64,000 nt of DNA from the NCBI RefSeq assembly GCF_026552795.1, contig NZ_JANFPI010000003.1, positions 186,001 through 250,000 on the forward strand. The letters run 5' to 3'. The notes under the pieces are model-generated. The model saw only the letters and a list, made by a program, of their open reading frames with translations, was not told where the DNA came from and searched no databases. Position numbers and translations under genes: made by a program. Position 1 is the first letter of the stretch. Every line of letters starts with the position of its first letter. This document shows positions 35,467 through 45,242 of this stretch, piece after piece. Origin of the DNA: Ectorhizobium quercum (lineage in GTDB: Bacteria; Pseudomonadota; Alphaproteobacteria; Rhizobiales; Rhizobiaceae).

Positions 35467-37896
35467 TCAGTCCGGCAGGGCGTAGGCAATGACGTAGTCG
35501 CCGCGGTCGGCCGACTGGCGTGCGCCGCCGGCCGAGATCACGACATACTGCTTGCCGGTCCTCGGCGACTTGTAGCTCACCGGACCGCCCTGGCTGCCGA
35601 CCGGCAGGCGGGCCTTCCAGACTTCCTCCCCGGTCGATGTGCTGTAGGCGCGCAGGTAATAGTCCTGCGTGCCGGCGATGAAGACGAGGCCGCCCTGGGT
35701 GGTGAGCGTGCTGCCGAGCGTCGGCATGCCGATCGGGATGGGCAGGCCCATCTTGATGCCCATCGGCCCCTGATCCATGACCGTCCCGACGGGAACCTGC
35801 CAGCGGATCTGCTGCGTCTTCATGTCGATGGCCGAAAGTGTGCCGTAAGGCGGCTTCTGGCAGGGAATGCCGGCCGGCGACAGGAAGCGGTCCTTGTTCA
35901 CCGCATAGGGCGTGCCCTTCATCGGCACGAGGCCCATACCGGTATTGATGGCTTCGCTGCCGTCCGAGGTCCTGCCGGTATCCTCGGTCGTCGCGATCAT
36001 CTGGATCCACAGGCCGACGCGCATGTCGTTGACGAAGATGAGGTCGTTCACCGGATCGACCGAGATGCCGCCCCAGTTCATGCCGCCGAGCGAGCCGGGG
36101 AAGGACAGGGACACATCCTGGCCGGGAGCCGTAAACAGGCCCTCATAGCGCATCGACTTGAAGGAGATGCGGCACAGGAGCTGGTCGAACGGCGTCGCGC
36201 CCCACATGTCGGCCTCGGTCAGATGATCGGTGCCGATCTGCGGCATGCCGACGGAAAGCGGCTGCGTCGGGGAATAGGGCTCGTTCGGGATGTCGGCGGG
36301 CTTGACCGGCACTTCCCGGACTTCCGTCAGCGGCGTGCCGGTGGCGCGGTCGAGCACGAAAATCTGGCCCGATTTCGAGCCGATGACCAGCGCCGGCACG
36401 GTGCTGCCGTCGGCCCGGGGGAAGTCGATCAGCGTCGGCGGCATGGGCAGGTCGAAGTCCCACAGGTCGTTATGGACCGACTGGAACACCCACTTCTCGT
36501 CGCCGGTGGTGGCGTCGAGGGCGAGAACCGTCGCGCCGTACTTGTGGTCCAGCTCCGAGCGGGTGGCCCCGTAGAGGTCGACCGAGGGGCTGCCCATCGG
36601 CAGGAACACGGTGTTGGAGGCCGGATCGTAGGTCATGCCCGCCCAGGAATTGGGCGTGGAGCGGGTATAGGTCTGGCCTTCCGGCGGCAGCGTGCGCTGT
36701 TCCGGATTGCCGGGGTCGAACGCCCAGCGCATCTCGCCGGTGATGACGTCGAAGCCGCGCAGCACGCCGCCGGGCATGTCGACCTGAACGTTGTCGGCGA
36801 CGCGGCCGCCGACCACGACGGTCGTTCCCGCCAGCGTCGGCGGCGAGGTGAGTTGGTACTGCGGATCGCCGGCCTCACCCAGCCCTTCCTTGAGATCGAC
36901 ACGGCCGTTCACGCCGAAATCGGCGCAGAAGCTGCCGTCGTCCGCATCGACCTCGATCAGTTCGGCATTGATCGTGTTCATGATGATGCGCCGCTGGCAG
37001 GGTGCGTCGGGCGCGAGCGCCACGGGCGTGACGGGCGTGGATCCCGGAACGGTCGGCTGCTCGATCGGGCGGGTGGCATCGTAATAGGTCAGGCCGCGGC
37101 AGCGGTTCCAGACCGTGGCCTGCGCATTGATGTCGTTGCGCCAGATTTCCGTGCCGGTATCGGCCTCGATCGCGATGATATTGTTGTGCGGCGTGCAGAG
37201 ATAGAGCGTATTGCCGACCTGAAGCGGCGTCTGCTGGTCTTCCGCACCGCTGTTGCCGGGGCTGAGCGGCACGTCGCCGGTATGGTAGGTCCAGGCGACC
37301 TCGAGGTCCTTGATATTGTCGCGGGTGATCTGGTCGAGCGCCACGAAACGGCTGCTGCCGAGCGTATTGCCGTAATGCTCCCAGTTCTTCTGTTCCGTTT
37401 CCGGCGTCACCGCGACAAGCGGCAGTTCCGCGTCGGTTGTCACCACCGGATGCGGCACGAACATGCCGGCAAAACCGGCGATCGCGGCGATCGCCACCAC
37501 GGCGGCAGCGGCGAACGACGTTTTATAGGCCGGCGTGCGGCCGCTTGCGCGGCGCAGCAGCGGGAAGGAGAGCGCCACGACGACCGCACCGACGGAGATG
37601 GCCAGCAGACGGGAAATGAGCGGCCAGAAGTCGAAGCCGACCTCCCACACGGACCAGAGAACGGTCGCCACGAAGACGAGGCCGAAGAGAAGGCCACCCG
37701 CCGGCTTGCGCCGCACGGTGAGAACGCCGGAAGCGATGAGGAAAAGGCCGGCGATCAGGAAATACCAGCTTCCGCCGAGCCAGACGAGCTTCGCGCCGCC
37801 GACCGCGAAGAAGAGGCCTGCAAGGGCGATCACCGCCCCGAGGACGGCCAGCCATATCCGGGCCGGCAATGATGTGACTTCAGGAATTTGATTCAT
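35467..37896 (-). CDS. gcd: Membrane-bound PQQ-dependent glucose dehydrogenase
   Basis: 809-residue quinoprotein close in length to Escherichia coli Gcd (796). Five N-terminal transmembrane segments (about 13-150) anchor it in the inner membrane, and the large C-terminal beta-propeller faces the periplasm. It includes the NLWDFDLP-type loop (HNDLWDFDLP) containing the family's catalytic aspartate and repeated tryptophan-docking motifs. It oxidises aldose sugars to lactones, passing electrons to ubiquinone. No pqq cofactor genes are in the window. It is a single-gene unit closed by a strong terminator. Confidence 0.95.
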   Translation of the reverse strand: MNQIPEVTSLPARIWLAVLGAVIALAGLFFAVGGAKLVWLGGSWYFLIAGLFLIASGVLTVRRKPAGGLLFGLVFVATVLWSVWEVGFDFWPLISRLLAISVGAVVVALSFPLLRRASGRTPAYKTSFAAAAVVAIAAIAGFAGMFVPHPVVTTDAELPLVAVTPETEQKNWEHYGNTLGSSRFVALDQITRDNIKDLEVAWTYHTGDVPLSPGNSGAEDQQTPLQVGNTLYLCTPHNNIIAIEADTGTEIWRNDINAQATVWNRCRGLTYYDATRPIEQPTVPGSTPVTPVALAPDAPCQRRIIMNTINAELIEVDADDGSFCADFGVNGRVDLKEGLGEAGDPQYQLTSPPTLAGTTVVVGGRVADNVQVDMPGGVLRGFDVITGEMRWAFDPGNPEQRTLPPEGQTYTRSTPNSWAGMTYDPASNTVFLPMGSPSVDLYGATRSELDHKYGATVLALDATTGDEKWVFQSVHNDLWDFDLPMPPTLIDFPRADGSTVPALVIGSKSGQIFVLDRATGTPLTEVREVPVKPADIPNEPYSPTQPLSVGMPQIGTDHLTEADMWGATPFDQLLCRISFKSMRYEGLFTAPGQDVSLSFPGSLGGMNWGGISVDPVNDLIFVNDMRVGLWIQMIATTEDTGRTSDGSEAINTGMGLVPMKGTPYAVNKDRFLSPAGIPCQKPPYGTLSAIDMKTQQIRWQVPVGTVMDQGPMGIKMGLPIPIGMPTLGSTLTTQGGLVFIAGTQDYYLRAYSTSTGEEVWKARLPVGSQGGPVSYKSPRTGKQYVVISAGGARQSADRGDYVIAYALPD

Positions 37897-38332
37897 GGGA
37901 TGAGCCTAACTGATAATCTTCGCATGAAAACGCATGATCGCATCTGCCGGTCATGCCGCTGACATCGCCTGGCTTCATGCACACGGCGGCAGACAGAGGG
38001 AAGCAAAGCCGGAAGACGCCGGTTCTTCCGGGAAAACGGAAAAGGAAACGATGGACCGGACGCCTGTCATGTTGCCCCACTCGCAAACCCGCCGCCGATC
38101 CGGAAACAACCGTGTTCCGGCACCGTGTCTGGGCCCGGACGGGCAGGATCGAACGATTAAACCGTGATATAACGCCGCATGCAGTGCTGACAAGACAACG
38201 AATTGTCAAAAATCCACCTGCGGCGCGGGAAGCCCGACAGACCGGGGAGCGCCCGGCAAGGGCGCTCCTCCTATTCTTGTGGAAATCCCTGCTCCCCGGA
38301 AAAATTGCGGGTGAGCAAAGACGGCCGGACCG
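37897..38332. other. Gap between gcd and the chemoreceptor gene
   Basis: 436 bases with several overlapping short frames on both strands, none with a recognisable domain or good start. It contains the gcd leader and a stem-loop near 38246-38268 close to the 3' end of the chemoreceptor gene. Nothing else is supported. Confidence 0.5.
38246..38268. terminator. Stem-loop beyond the chemoreceptor gene
   Basis: GGAGCGCCC (38246-38254) pairs perfectly with GGGCGCTCC (38260-38268) around a 5-base loop. A nested outer pairing of CCGGGGAGC (38242-38250) with GCTCCCCGG near 38291-38299 is also possible. There is no clear T-run on the minus strand, so its terminator role for the chemoreceptor gene is tentative. 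Confidence 0.45.
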
Positions 38333-40657
38333 TCAGAACTCCTTCCAGCTTTCCTGCGCCAGCGCCGCGTTTCCGCGGGTTGCCGGCGGCGTGCGCTGCG
38401 GCGCGGCGGCCGGCGGCGCGCTCATGCGCCTCGCCGTCTCCTGCAAGGCCTGAACGGCCTGCCCGAGCTGGAACTGCGACAGGAGGGCGTGCAGGTTGGT
38501 GGATTCCTGGGCGAGCGTCGCCCCGGCGGCATTCATCTCCTCCACCATCGCGGCATTCTGCTGGGTGGCCTGGTCCATCTGGTTGACGGCGATGTTGACC
38601 TCGGAAAGCCCGGCCGACTGTTCCTGCGCGGCCGTTGCGATGGCGTCCATGTGGGTGTTCACCGACAGGACGAGCTTTTCGATCTCGCTCAGCCCGCTGC
38701 CCGTCTCGCCGACCAGTTTCACGCCCTGGCCGACGGCCGACGCCGATGCGCCGATCAGCTGCTTGATCTCCTTGGCGGCGTTTGCGGAGCGCTGTGCAAG
38801 CTCGCGCACCTCCTGCGCCACGACCGCGAAGCCCTTGCCGGCATCACCGGCACGCGCCGCTTCCACGCCGGCATTGAGCGCCAGAAGGTTGGTCTGGAAG
38901 GCGATCTCGTCGATCACCCCGATGATCTGGCCGATCTGGTTCGAGGATTGCTCGATGCGCTCCATAGCGGCGATGGCTTCCCGTGCTGTGTGGCCGGACT
39001 GATCGGCCTTGGTGCGGGCATCGCGAACCGTATCGCGCGCCTCGTTGGCCCGCTTCGACGTCGAGACGACATTGGCGGTGATCTCCTCGAGGGCGGCAGC
39101 CGTTTCCTCGAGCGAGGCGGCCTGCTGCTCCGTGCGGCGGGCAAGATCGTCCGACGCCGTGGAGACTTCCTGCGAGCCGCCGTTGACCGTCGAGACCGAC
39201 TGGCCGACGAGGGAGAGCGTTTCACGCAATTGCCGGACGGAGGTATTGAAGTCGTGCCGCAGCGGCTCGAATTGCGCGGCGAACGGCGTGGCGATCTCGC
39301 ACAGCATGTCGCCGGAGGCCAGACGCCGCAGACCGTCGGCGAGCGAGGCGGTCGCCTGGTTGAGACGTTCCTCGGCCTCGGCCTCGGCGCGGCGCTGCAA
39401 CTCGATCCGTTCCTGCTCCGCCCGTTCCCGGTTCGCCGCCGCTTCTTCCTCCAATTGTCGGTTGCGCATGGCAGCCTCGCGGAAGATCGCGACGGATTTG
39501 GCCATTTCGCCGATTTCGTCCTTCCGCTCGGCTCCCGGGACAGTGACCGACAGGTTGCCTTCCGAAAGCTCGGTCATGCACTGGGTCAGCCGGCTGATCG
39601 GCCTGGTGACGCGAATGACGATGACCGTCATGCCCGCGACGGAAAGGGCGAGCGTCACGACGAACATGGCCAGATAAAGGGACGCTTGGACGATGCCATC
39701 GCGGGCGCTGGCCGTGGCCGTTTCGTCGAGCGTGTTCATCGCCAGCGACGCCAGGGCGGCGATGTCGCCGAGCGCCGGCGTGACCGTCGCGCGCCAGGTG
39801 TCGAGCGTGAAATCGAGCGGCCGGCCGGCTTGCAGGTCCTCGATCAGTTTCCTGCGCTGGTCGGCGAACCCGCCCTTGAAGTAATTGCCGTCGGCCTTGG
39901 CGGCGGCGGCCTTCAGTTCCTCGGGCGTGCTTTCGTGCGCGACAAGATTGGTAACGGCGTTCCACGCGAAGGCCGCTGCGGCATCGAAGCCGATCAGTTG
40001 TCGGTATTGCGCGTCCGTCATCGGCTGTCCCGCGGCGACGGCGCCGTTGAGGACCACGGTGGCGCTGCCGCCGGTGGCGCGCGCCGACCATGCGAAGGAC
40101 CGGATCTGCATGAGGCCGGTCAGCGTTCCGTCCAACGTCCGGATGCGGTCTTCCAGCGCGATCGACGCGCTTTCCAGCGCGGCGAGGAAGTCGTCGCCGA
40201 CCGAAAGGATGGTCCGGTCGAGACCGGCTTCGCGCTGGGCGAGAGGCAGGTCCACAGTCGTGTCTATTTTCGGCCGCAGCGCCTGAAGCGCGGCGTAGGC
40301 GCCTTTCACACGATCGACGGCCGAGACGAGTTCGGGGCGCCGGAGCGCTTCCGACTGTGCGACGACGTCGGCCATCGCCCCGTCGACCCGCTCACGAAAG
40401 GCCCTGACGGAGGCAACGGCACCGGCGTTTTCGCCCGGAGCGATCGTCACCGCCGAAGCACTGTCGCCGCGTTCGCTACGCAGGTTCAGGAGAACATTGA
40501 ACATCGATTTATCGACCGAGACCAGCTCCGCGACCTCGCTGAAGGCGCGAGACCGGTCGACGGAAGAAAGCATCGCATTTCCCACGAAATAGGCAAGCGC
40601 GAGGCTCAGCAGCAGAAAGAGACCAATGAGAGTGTTTCGAATATTCAAGGCGACCAT
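38333..40657 (-). CDS. Methyl-accepting chemotaxis protein
   Basis: 774-residue chemoreceptor. A transmembrane helix (about 8-28) is followed by a roughly 280-residue periplasmic sensor with an LRSERGDSA motif near residue 60, reminiscent of NIT-type (nitrate/nitrite) sensor domains. A second membrane helix (about 325-350), a HAMP domain and a cytoplasmic signalling domain follow, with the conserved tip around [21 protein letters not shown]. The last residues SWKEF resemble the NWETF tether that binds CheR/CheB. It is a single gene with no che genes beside it. The ligand is unknown. Confidence 0.93.
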   Translation of the reverse strand: MVALNIRNTLIGLFLLLSLALAYFVGNAMLSSVDRSRAFSEVAELVSVDKSMFNVLLNLRSERGDSASAVTIAPGENAGAVASVRAFRERVDGAMADVVAQSEALRRPELVSAVDRVKGAYAALQALRPKIDTTVDLPLAQREAGLDRTILSVGDDFLAALESASIALEDRIRTLDGTLTGLMQIRSFAWSARATGGSATVVLNGAVAAGQPMTDAQYRQLIGFDAAAAFAWNAVTNLVAHESTPEELKAAAAKADGNYFKGGFADQRRKLIEDLQAGRPLDFTLDTWRATVTPALGDIAALASLAMNTLDETATASARDGIVQASLYLAMFVVTLALSVAGMTVIVIRVTRPISRLTQCMTELSEGNLSVTVPGAERKDEIGEMAKSVAIFREAAMRNRQLEEEAAANRERAEQERIELQRRAEAEAEERLNQATASLADGLRRLASGDMLCEIATPFAAQFEPLRHDFNTSVRQLRETLSLVGQSVSTVNGGSQEVSTASDDLARRTEQQAASLEETAAALEEITANVVSTSKRANEARDTVRDARTKADQSGHTAREAIAAMERIEQSSNQIGQIIGVIDEIAFQTNLLALNAGVEAARAGDAGKGFAVVAQEVRELAQRSANAAKEIKQLIGASASAVGQGVKLVGETGSGLSEIEKLVLSVNTHMDAIATAAQEQSAGLSEVNIAVNQMDQATQQNAAMVEEMNAAGATLAQESTNLHALLSQFQLGQAVQALQETARRMSAPPAAAPQRTPPATRGNAALAQESWKEF

Positions 40658-40987
40658 TGTGACAATCCTTAAAGCCCTACTGATGCCACAAATATCAGAT
40701 GCTTCATAAGGCGTGGTTAATGTGCGCCTCGTCGGACGATCATTTGCAGCCGCGAAAACAATACTCGCGCTGACGCTGACGGCTGGAGGGCGTTATTGTC
40801 TCCACGGCCATGCTTCACGCCGGCAGAAAGACGGCGGGTTTGCACGGTCCCCCACTAATGAACGGTTTGTATTGCGATGCAAACAAAGTTTATTTCACCG
40901 GGCGCTAATGTATATGATAGAAGGCGCCATCCCAGCCTGAACAAACCCGCGTATGGTCGATGTTTCCCATACCCTGACGAGGCGCCG
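40658..40987. other. Divergent gap between chemoreceptor and esterase genes
   Basis: 330 bases that must hold both leaders. A 75-residue plus-strand frame (40713-40940) has no recognisable domain and is probably chance. The right part is AT-rich (around 40855-40925), consistent with a promoter for the esterase gene. No palindromic operator stood out. Confidence 0.45.
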
Positions 40988-42163
40988 ATGAAAATTCGTT
41001 CCATTGCCGGTTCCTTCTTTCGGACCGCCCTGACACGCACGCTCCCTCTGGGGGCGATTTTTATGGTGGCGGTGACAGGAAGCGCCCTTGCCGCCAATTG
41101 CAGCCAGCCGCTGGAGCCCGGACGTCACAAGCTGACCATCGAGAGCGACGGGCAGACGCGCTCGGCCGTCTATTTCATTCCGTCCTCCTATACCGGACAG
41201 GACAAGGTGCCGGTCGTTTTCGATCTTCATGGCAGCAACAGCAGTTCCAACGGACAGCTCAACAGAAGCTCCTGGGACAAGGTCGCCGAAAAGAACGGTT
41301 TCATCGTCGTGGCGCCGCAGGGCAGCCTGAGCGGCAAGACGACCGGAACCTACGCCTGGAACGTTCCGTTCGTAACGACGCGAACGGGCGGGCTGGACGA
41401 AATCGCCTATCTGCGGCAAACCGTGAAAGCGGTGGCGGAAACCTTTTGCGTGGATACGTCGCGTATCTATGCCTCAGGCTATTCCGGCGGCGGACGCATG
41501 CTGTCGGCCTATATCTGCGCCGGACACGACGAGTTCGCCGCTGCCGGTTTCGTGCATTCGCTGCGGGCCGGCCGGCCGGTCGAGGTGGGCGGCAAATGGC
41601 AGCCGGATGCGGCGAACTGCACGCCGGCGCGGCCGATTTCGATCATCGCCTTCGCAGGCGTGAAGGACACGGCCAATCCCTATGCCGGCGGCGGGCAGCC
41701 TTACTGGCAATACGGTTTCAGGACCGCCATCCAGCGCTGGACCGAGCTGGACGGCTGCAAGGGCAACGGCGATCCGAAGACCGTCCAGAACGTGACGTTC
41801 AGCGTTTTTGCGGCGTGCAAGAACGATGCACGCATCGTCTCCTATGTCTTCGCCAACGGCAATCATGACTGGCCGAAGCCGAATGCGGCGACCGAGGCGG
41901 TTACGGTCGCGTCGAAGGAAAGCATGCCGGGCGTCGTGAAAACGGCCGTCTTCGATCCCAACATCGATCCCGCCTCCCGCATGTGGGACTTCTTCGGCAA
42001 GAACGACGGCAGCAGCGATGTCATCGCAACAACGGCGGCGGCCAAGCCCTCGACCGAGTCTCCGGCCAATTGCGCTCAGGGCAATATGTCCGAGACGGCG
42101 TGCAAGAGTGCCGCCCAGCCTGCAAGTGCGCGCCAGAACGACAGCGTGCAGCAGGAATTGTAA
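40988..42163 (+). CDS. Secreted esterase of PHB-depolymerase/feruloyl-esterase type
   Basis: 391-residue alpha/beta hydrolase with an N-terminal signal peptide (cleavage near ALAA-NC, residue 36). The oxyanion-hole DLHG (79-82), nucleophile Ser166 in GYSGG, probable Asp227 (GVKDTANPY) and His293 (GNHDWP) make a full catalytic triad. It is predicted to act outside the cytoplasm on polyester or feruloyl-polysaccharide esters. The last 45 residues, rich in Ala, Ser, Thr, Gln and two Cys, form an unusual low-complexity tail beyond the catalytic domain. ATG 40988 with GAGG upstream is preferred over an earlier frame start at 40877. A stable hairpin follows the gene. Confidence 0.87.
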   Translation: MKIRSIAGSFFRTALTRTLPLGAIFMVAVTGSALAANCSQPLEPGRHKLTIESDGQTRSAVYFIPSSYTGQDKVPVVFDLHGSNSSSNGQLNRSSWDKVAEKNGFIVVAPQGSLSGKTTGTYAWNVPFVTTRTGGLDEIAYLRQTVKAVAETFCVDTSRIYASGYSGGGRMLSAYICAGHDEFAAAGFVHSLRAGRPVEVGGKWQPDAANCTPARPISIIAFAGVKDTANPYAGGGQPYWQYGFRTAIQRWTELDGCKGNGDPKTVQNVTFSVFAACKNDARIVSYVFANGNHDWPKPNAATEAVTVASKESMPGVVKTAVFDPNIDPASRMWDFFGKNDGSSDVIATTAAAKPSTESPANCAQGNMSETACKSAAQPASARQNDSVQQEL

Positions 42164-42184
42164 ACCTCGCCAACAGGCTTCCCA

Positions 42185-42224
42185 CCCGGGCCGCCACGCT
42201 CTAAGCGTTGTGCGGCGGCCCGGG
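42185..42224 (+). terminator. Hairpin after the esterase gene
   Basis: An 11-bp perfect stem CCCGGGCCGCC/GGCGGCCCGGG (42185-42195 with 42214-42224) has an 18-base loop that contains a further ACGC/GCGT pairing. It lies 21 bases after the stop without a T-run, so Rho-assisted termination is the likely use. Confidence 0.55.
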
Positions 42225-42320
42225 CCGGAAGCCGGCGGGCCTATCCCCTGTGCGGTTTCCGCTTGACCCTGAAAGCGGACTGAAATTAGTTGCCTCCAAC
42301 TTGTCATGGAGGTCTGCCTT

Positions 42321-43175
42321 ATGGCTCACGGGGTTTCAGACGTGGCGCATCGACCGGCCGCGGGCCGGCTCGAAGCCAGGAACGTCACGCTGCGATACGG
42401 CGACCGGACCATTTCGCGCGACCTCTCCTTCCGCGTTCCCGACGGGCGCTTCACCGTCATCGTCGGCCCCAACGCCTGCGGCAAATCGACCCTGCTGCGC
42501 GCGCTCTCCCGCATCCTCAAGGCGGAAAAGGGCGAGATCGTTCTCGACGGCAAGCTGATCGAGCGCATGCGGGCCCGGGATGTCGCCCGCACGCTGGGCC
42601 TGTTGCCGCAGAGTTCCTCGGCCCCCGAGGGGATCACCGTCGCGGATCTCGTCGCGCGCGGCCGTTATCCGCATCAAAGCCTGTTGCAGCGCTGGACCGT
42701 GGGCGACGAGCAGGCGGTCGCATGGGCCATGCGGACGGCCCGGGTCGAGGAACTGGCCGAGCGCTCCGTCGACGAACTGTCCGGCGGCCAGCGGCAGCGC
42801 GTCTGGATCGCAATGGTGCTGGCGCAGGAAACGCCCATCCTGCTGCTGGACGAGCCGACGACCTTTCTCGACATCGCCCACCAGATCGAGCTTCTCAACC
42901 TGCTGCGCGGGCTCAACCGCCGGCAGGGCAACACCGTCGTCGCCGTGCTGCACGATCTCAACCAGGCCTGCCGCTATGCCGATCATATCGTCGCCATGCG
43001 CGACGGGCTGATCGTGGCCGAGGGCGCCCCGCGCGACATCATGACGGCCGAGCTTGTCATGCGCGTCTTCGGGCTCGCCTGCATGATCATCGACGACCCC
43101 GTGACCGGCGATCCGCTGATCGTCCCGCTCGAGGAAAGCGCCGGGGCCGACGCTACATCCGCCGCGAGCGCGTGA
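42321..43175 (+). CDS. Ferric-siderophore ABC importer ATPase (FepC/FhuC type)
   Basis: 284-residue ATPase with Walker A GPNACGKST, signature LSGGQRQR and Walker B ILLLDEPTTFLD, the last being highly typical of iron-siderophore/B12 ATPases. Of two in-frame ATGs, 42321 is chosen because GGAGG (42308-42312) is spaced 8 bases from it, while 42306 lies inside that site. It is on the opposite strand to its presumed permeases, and its 3' end overlaps the first permease gene by 23 bases, so sense transcripts converge. Confidence 0.92.
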   Translation: MAHGVSDVAHRPAAGRLEARNVTLRYGDRTISRDLSFRVPDGRFTVIVGPNACGKSTLLRALSRILKAEKGEIVLDGKLIERMRARDVARTLGLLPQSSSAPEGITVADLVARGRYPHQSLLQRWTVGDEQAVAWAMRTARVEELAERSVDELSGGQRQRVWIAMVLAQETPILLLDEPTTFLDIAHQIELLNLLRGLNRRQGNTVVAVLHDLNQACRYADHIVAMRDGLIVAEGAPRDIMTAELVMRVFGLACMIIDDPVTGDPLIVPLEESAGADATSAASA

Positions 43176-44214
43176 GCAGCCAGACGAAATAGAGACCGCC
43201 GACGATGCCGGTCATGCGGCCGATCGGCAGCACGAACCGGACCGGCACGATCTGGGTGAGCACATCGGCCAGCACCAGCAGGCAGGCGCCCATCGCCGCG
43301 GCGCTGATCACCGGCACGCCGCGCGATCCGGTGAGCCGCACGACGAGTTGCGGCGCCGCGAGCGCGACGAAGGCGATCGGCCCGGCCGCGCCCGTGGCGA
43401 GCCCGGCCAGCAACACGGCGCAGAAGATCATGGCGATCCGGGTGCGCTCGACATTGACGCCCAGTTGCACGGCCAGATCGTCCCCCATCTCGATCAGCGC
43501 CAGCCTTGCGGCCGCGAGACCGACCAGCGGAATGATAACGACGCAGCCGGCCATGACCGGGAAGACGTGCTGCCATGTGCGGGCGTTCAGCGAACCCGCC
43601 AGCCAGAGATTGGCGGCGACGGCGTTGTCGAGGTCGCCCTTGACCAGCATCAGCCCGTTGAGGGCGGTGAGCGTCGCTCCCGCGCCGATGCCGATGAGCA
43701 CCAGCCGGTAGCCGCCCGTCGCCCCGTTCCGGATCGACAGGAGATAGACGGTGGCGGCGGTAAGCATGCCGCCAGCCACGGCCGACAGCGCGACCGCCAG
43801 CGGTCCGCCACCGAGAAAAACGATCTGCACCAGCGCGCCGGTCGCAGCACCCGTGGTGAAGCCGATGACGTCGGGAGAGCCGAGCGCATTGCGCGACACC
43901 GACTGGAAGACCGCGCCCGAGACGCCGAGCGCGGCGCCGACGAAAATGGCCGTCAGGACGCGCGGCAGCCGGATGTTGAAGACGATCTGCTGCTGGATGC
44001 CGCCGTCTCCGCCGCCCGAAAGGATGGCCATGACATCGGCGAAGGGAATATGAATCCTGCCCAGCGTGATGGCGAAGGTCGCCAGCGCCGGGCTCAGGAC
44101 GACAAGCAGCAGCGTCACGGCAACGAGCCGGGGGCTGACCGTGAAGGACAGGTGCCGGCTGCGCCAGACCCGGCGCGGCGATCGGGCAGGCGTCATGTCC
44201 GGTGCCGCGCTCAT
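43153..44214 (-). CDS. FecCD-family siderophore ABC permease
   Basis: 353-residue inner-membrane permease with about nine to ten hydrophobic segments and the FecCD motifs LPRVLTAIFVGAALGVSGAVFQ and PIAFVALAAPQLVVRLTG. The ATG at 44214 overlaps the stop of the next permease gene (ATGA); the longer open frame to 44508 lies over that gene. It works as a heterodimer with the protein encoded at 44211. Its 3' end overlaps the ATPase gene that lies convergent to it. Confidence 0.92.
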   Translation of the reverse strand: MSAAPDMTPARSPRRVWRSRHLSFTVSPRLVAVTLLLVVLSPALATFAITLGRIHIPFADVMAILSGGGDGGIQQQIVFNIRLPRVLTAIFVGAALGVSGAVFQSVSRNALGSPDVIGFTTGAATGALVQIVFLGGGPLAVALSAVAGGMLTAATVYLLSIRNGATGGYRLVLIGIGAGATLTALNGLMLVKGDLDNAVAANLWLAGSLNARTWQHVFPVMAGCVVIIPLVGLAAARLALIEMGDDLAVQLGVNVERTRIAMIFCAVLLAGLATGAAGPIAFVALAAPQLVVRLTGSRGVPVISAAAMGACLLVLADVLTQIVPVRFVLPIGRMTGIVGGLYFVWLLTRSRRM

Positions 44215-45239
44215 ATCCGGGAAATCCGCGCTCGCCGCACGAGGGCGATGAAGAACGGACCGCCCATCAGCGCGACCATGATGCCGACGCCGACCTCGCC
44301 GGGCGGCGCGATCACCCTGCCGAGCGCATCGGCGGCGACGACGAGAATGGCGGAAACCATCATGGAATAGGGAAGAAGCCAGCGATGGCCCGGCCCGACC
44401 ATCAGCCGGGCGATGTGCGGAGCGGTCAGCCCGACGAAGCCGATCGGTCCGGCGGCGGCGGTGGCCGCCCCGGACAGCATGACGATGGCCAGTGCCGACA
44501 GGCCCCATATCCGCAACGGGTTGCCGCCCAGCGACCGGGTCAGGTCGCTGCCGAGCGCCGCGGTGTCGAGCGCCTTCGCCAGCGACAGGGCGAGCGCAAG
44601 GCCGGCGACGGTCAGGAGGGAAACGGGCAGCAGGACGGGATAGCCGCGTCCCTGAAGGGAGCCCGTCGCCCAGTGGCGGAACTGGTCGAACACACGCTCG
44701 TCGCTGTTGACCAGAACGATCTGCGTCAGGGAAAGCAGCACGACGGACAGCGCCGCGCCCGCCAGAACGACCCTGACCTGACTGCCGTTTCGATGGAGCT
44801 GGCCGAGACAGTAGACCGCCGCACCGGCAACCGCGGCTCCCACGAGGCCGAAGCCCATATGGGCCGTGACGCCGGTGATGCCGAAAAGCGAAATCGCCAC
44901 GGCGATGGCAAGCGCCGCACCCGCGTTCACCCCGAGGATTCCCGGGTCGGAGAGCGGGTTGCGGGTCAATGCCTGCATGATGGCGCCGGCCACGCCGAGC
45001 GCCGCGCCGACGAAGATGGCGAGCAGCGTGCGCGGCACCCTGAGATGCCGGACCAGAAGATGGCTGCTGTTGGCCGGGTCGAAATGGACGATCGCCTCCC
45101 AGGTCACGGCAAGCGGGATCGGCCGCGCTCCGGCGACGATGCCGAACAGGACGAACCCGGTGAGCAACAGGCCGAGCGCGAGAAGCCCCCCCGTCCGGCG
45201 GCTATTGCGGGCATCGGCGGTTCGCAGGGGCGCCTGCAA
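44211..45239 (-). CDS. FecCD-family siderophore ABC permease
   Basis: 342-residue permease of the FepD/FhuB-type family with LRVPRTLLAIFVGAALGVAGAIMQ and GPIGFVGLTAPHIARLMVG signatures. The only suitable start is TTG 45239, which has GGGAAG about 7 bases before it and begins 3 bases after the stop of the binding-protein gene. It pairs with the permease at 43153 to form the membrane channel for ferric-siderophore import. Confidence 0.9.
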   Translation of the reverse strand: MQAPLRTADARNSRRTGGLLALGLLLTGFVLFGIVAGARPIPLAVTWEAIVHFDPANSSHLLVRHLRVPRTLLAIFVGAALGVAGAIMQALTRNPLSDPGILGVNAGAALAIAVAISLFGITGVTAHMGFGLVGAAVAGAAVYCLGQLHRNGSQVRVVLAGAALSVVLLSLTQIVLVNSDERVFDQFRHWATGSLQGRGYPVLLPVSLLTVAGLALALSLAKALDTAALGSDLTRSLGGNPLRIWGLSALAIVMLSGAATAAAGPIGFVGLTAPHIARLMVGPGHRWLLPYSMMVSAILVVAADALGRVIAPPGEVGVGIMVALMGGPFFIALVRRARISRI

Positions 45240-45242
45240 GGG

